From JAFKKS01 sp039808325 (GTDB lineage: Bacteria > Pseudomonadota > Alphaproteobacteria > Rhizobiales > Xanthobacteraceae), in NCBI GenBank assembly GCA_039808325.1, contig JBDHSU010000090.1, positions 1-16,714 of the forward strand: 16,714 bases of DNA, given 5' to 3'. Below are positions 14,673-16,714 of the stretch, piece by piece. Under the pieces are notes generated by a model. It saw nothing but the letters and a program-made list of their open reading frames with translations. It was not told the DNA's origin and made no database searches. Every line of letters begins with the position of its first letter. Position 1 is the first letter of the stretch. The translations under genes were made by a program, and so were the position numbers.

Positions 14673-16714
14673 TTACTCCGCCGCCGTCGCCATCGGCGTG
14701 CCGCGCGCCAGCGCCGAGCATTCCGCCATGATCGCGGAGGCTCGCGCGATCGGGTTGGTCAGGTAGAAATCCTCGACGGCCGAAGCGAACGGCGTCTTGT
14801 CCGGCGTGCCGCCGGTTGAGGTCAGCTTGGCGATATCGCCGGCCGCGCCGGCTTCGATCTGGTCGACCCGCGCCAGATGCGGCGCCGCGTCGAACATCGC
14901 GCGGCGCAGCGCCGTCATCGAGTCATAGGGCAGCTTGTGACCGAGGACATCGGAGAGCGCACGCAGGATCGCCCAGTCCTCCCGCGCATCGCCGGGCGGA
15001 AACGCGGCACGCGCCGCCATCTGCACGCGGCCTTCCGTATTGACGAAGATGCCGGATTTCTCGGTGTAGGCGGCGCCCGGCAGGATGACGTCGGCGCGAT
15101 GCGCTCCGCGGTCGCCGTGCGTGCCGATATAGACGACGAACGCGCCGGGCTCGACCGCGATCTCGTCGGCGCCGAGCAGGAAGAGAACGTCGAGCGCGCC
15201 GGCCTTTGCCATGTCGCCCGCAGTAAGGCCGCCCTCCCCAGGCACGAAACCGAGATCGAGCGCGCCGACACGCGAAGCCGCCGTTTGCAGCATCGCGAAG
15301 CCGTTCCAGCCGTCCTTCACCGCGCCGATGTCCTGCGCGAGCTTCGCGGCCGTGGCGGCGATCGCCGCGCCGTCGGGACGCGCCAGCGCGCCGGCGCCCA
15401 GGAGCACCATCGGGCGCTCGGCCTTCTTCAGCGCCTCGGCGAATTCGCCGGACGCGGCCTGCGCCAGACTCTCCGGTCCCGCGCCGAGATGCTGGTACGG
15501 GTAGGTGAGATCGACGCGCTCGCCGATCAGGCCGATCGGGAAATTGCCGCTGCGCCATCGCTTGCGGATGCGCGCGTTGAGGACCGACGCTTCCATGCGC
15601 GGATTGGCGCCGATGACGAGAAGCGCGTCCGCCTGCTCGATCCCCGCGATCGTCGGATTGAAAATGTACGAGGCGCGGCCGTTCTTCGGATGCACGACGC
15701 TGCCGTCCTGACGGCAATCGATGCTCTTCGCGCCGAGCCGCGTCATCAGGTCCTTGAGCGCGAAGATCTCCTCGCACGCAGCCAGGTCGCCGGCGATGGC
15801 GCCGAGACGCTCCGGCTTCGCCGCCTTCACCTTGGCGGCGACGGCAGCGAAAGCTTCATGCCAGGTTGCCTCGCGCAGGCGGCCGCTCTCGCGCACATAC
15901 GGCACGTCGAGGCGCTGCACGCGAAGCCCATCGACGATATGGCGCGTCTTGTCGGAAATCCATTCCTCGTTCACCGCATCGTTGACGCGCGGCAGGATGC
16001 GCATCACCTCGCGGCCGCGCGTATCGACACGGATGGCGGAGCCGACAGCGTCCATCACGTCGATCGTTTCCGTTTTGCCGAGCTCCCACGGCCGCGCGAC
16101 GAAAGCATATGGCCGCGACGTCAGGGCGCCCACGGGGCAGAGGTCGACGACGTTGCTTTGCATCTCTGACGTCATCGCCTGCTCGAGATAGGTCGTAATC
16201 TCCATGTCCTCGCCGCGGCCGATGGCGCCGAGCTCGGGAACGCCCGCGACCTCGGTGATGAAGCGGACGCAGCGCGTGCACTGGATGCAGCGGTTCATCG
16301 ACGTCTTGACGAGCACGCCGATATATTTGTCCTCGACGGCGCGCTTGTTCTCGGCGAAGCGGCTGGAATCGGTGCCGTAAGCGAGCGACTGATCCTGCAG
16401 GTCGCACTCACCGCCCTGATCGCAAATCGGGCAGTCGAGCGGATGGTTGATCAGCAGGAACTCCATCACGCCGTGGCGCGCCTTCTTCACCATCGGCGAA
16501 CGGGTGATCACCTCCGGCGGCTCGCCGTTCGGTCCCGGACGGCAGTCGCGCACGCCCCAGGCGCAGCTCGCCACCGGCTTCGGCGCGCCTTTCAGCTCGA
16601 CGAGGCACATGCGGCAGTTGCCGGCAATCGACAGCCGCTCGTGGAAGCAGAAGCGCGGAATCTCGGCGCCGGCCGCCTCGCACGCCTGCAGCAGCGTGTA
16701 CTCCGCCGGGACTT
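14673..16714 (-). CDS. nuoG: NADH-quinone oxidoreductase subunit G, 5' end outside window
   Basis: This is the large iron-sulphur subunit of the peripheral arm. It moves electrons from the NuoEF flavin module through N1b, N4 and N5 towards NuoI. The visible 679 residues begin VPAEYTLLQACEAAG, so only about ten N-terminal residues seem to be missing beyond the right edge. The [2Fe-2S] cysteines are in RFCFHERLSIAGNCRMCLVE and VASC. The N5/N4 ligands follow: HPLDCPICDQGGECDLQD, then NRCIQCTRCVRF and DLCPVGAL. No CxxCxxxC motif for the extra N7 cluster of E. coli follows, and the C-terminal molybdopterin-like domain is the shorter mitochondrial-type form, with an end domain containing SAVEDFYLTNPIARAS. 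An internal ATG at 16608-16610 is not the start, because essential cysteines precede it. Confidence 0.97.
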   Translation of the reverse strand, partial: VPAEYTLLQACEAAGAEIPRFCFHERLSIAGNCRMCLVELKGAPKPVASCAWGVRDCRPGPNGEPPEVITRSPMVKKARHGVMEFLLINHPLDCPICDQGGECDLQDQSLAYGTDSSRFAENKRAVEDKYIGVLVKTSMNRCIQCTRCVRFITEVAGVPELGAIGRGEDMEITTYLEQAMTSEMQSNVVDLCPVGALTSRPYAFVARPWELGKTETIDVMDAVGSAIRVDTRGREVMRILPRVNDAVNEEWISDKTRHIVDGLRVQRLDVPYVRESGRLREATWHEAFAAVAAKVKAAKPERLGAIAGDLAACEEIFALKDLMTRLGAKSIDCRQDGSVVHPKNGRASYIFNPTIAGIEQADALLVIGANPRMEASVLNARIRKRWRSGNFPIGLIGERVDLTYPYQHLGAGPESLAQAASGEFAEALKKAERPMVLLGAGALARPDGAAIAATAAKLAQDIGAVKDGWNGFAMLQTAASRVGALDLGFVPGEGGLTAGDMAKAGALDVLFLLGADEIAVEPGAFVVYIGTHGDRGAHRADVILPGAAYTEKSGIFVNTEGRVQMAARAAFPPGDAREDWAILRALSDVLGHKLPYDSMTALRRAMFDAAPHLARVDQIEAGAAGDIAKLTSTGGTPDKTPFASAVEDFYLTNPIARASAIMAECSALARGTPMATAAE

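Noticed and set aside
1..16714. CRISPR array, insertion sequence, prophage, tRNA or rRNA genes
   Set aside because: I found no regularly spaced direct repeats, transposase or integrase, recognisable tRNA cloverleaf or rRNA sequence. Gene order and composition are those of core chromosome.

Overview
The window is a compact, GC-rich stretch of an alphaproteobacterial chromosome. It probably comes from the order Hyphomicrobiales (Rhizobiales). That placement rests on gene content, the ATGA/TGATG gene junctions, the short type of prolyl-tRNA synthetase (440 aa), a mitochondrial-like NuoG without the extra N7 cluster motif, RNase J beside the nuo operon, and a dispersed palindrome of a kind common in Bradyrhizobium-like genomes. 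The genus cannot be fixed from the sequence alone.

All protein genes I can support lie on the minus strand. From the right edge leftwards, in transcription order, they are nuoG (5' end cut off by the window), nuoH, nuoI, nuoJ, nuoK, nuoL, nuoM and nuoN. Together these are the distal part of a 14-gene respiratory complex I operon. Next come, without a break, a biotin-protein ligase without a DNA-binding domain (birA), RNase J (rnj), methylmalonyl-CoA epimerase (mce) and a small DUF1467 membrane protein. A gap of 514 bases follows. Beyond it lie proS and then lolC/E and lolD, the inner-membrane machine that releases lipoproteins. The last 56 bases at the left hold no gene I can support.

The nuo products build the membrane arm and part of the peripheral arm of NADH:quinone oxidoreductase. 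BirA activates biotin-dependent carboxylases. One of these, propionyl-CoA carboxylase, makes the substrate of Mce, so the genes behind nuoN are loosely linked through acyl-CoA metabolism. RNase J, ProS and Lol are housekeeping functions.

The most interesting region is the gap between the DUF1467 gene and proS. On the plus strand, against all surrounding genes, it holds a promoter-like sequence, a roughly 90-nt foldable segment with an 11-bp closing stem and a purine-rich apical loop, and a near-perfect intrinsic terminator (9-bp stem, 3-nt loop, 7 T). This predicts an unannotated small RNA of about 160 nt. Next to it is a degraded REP-like palindrome. The other notable feature is a histidine-rich insertion in NuoL. 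The rest of the window looks like ordinary, well-conserved core genome.
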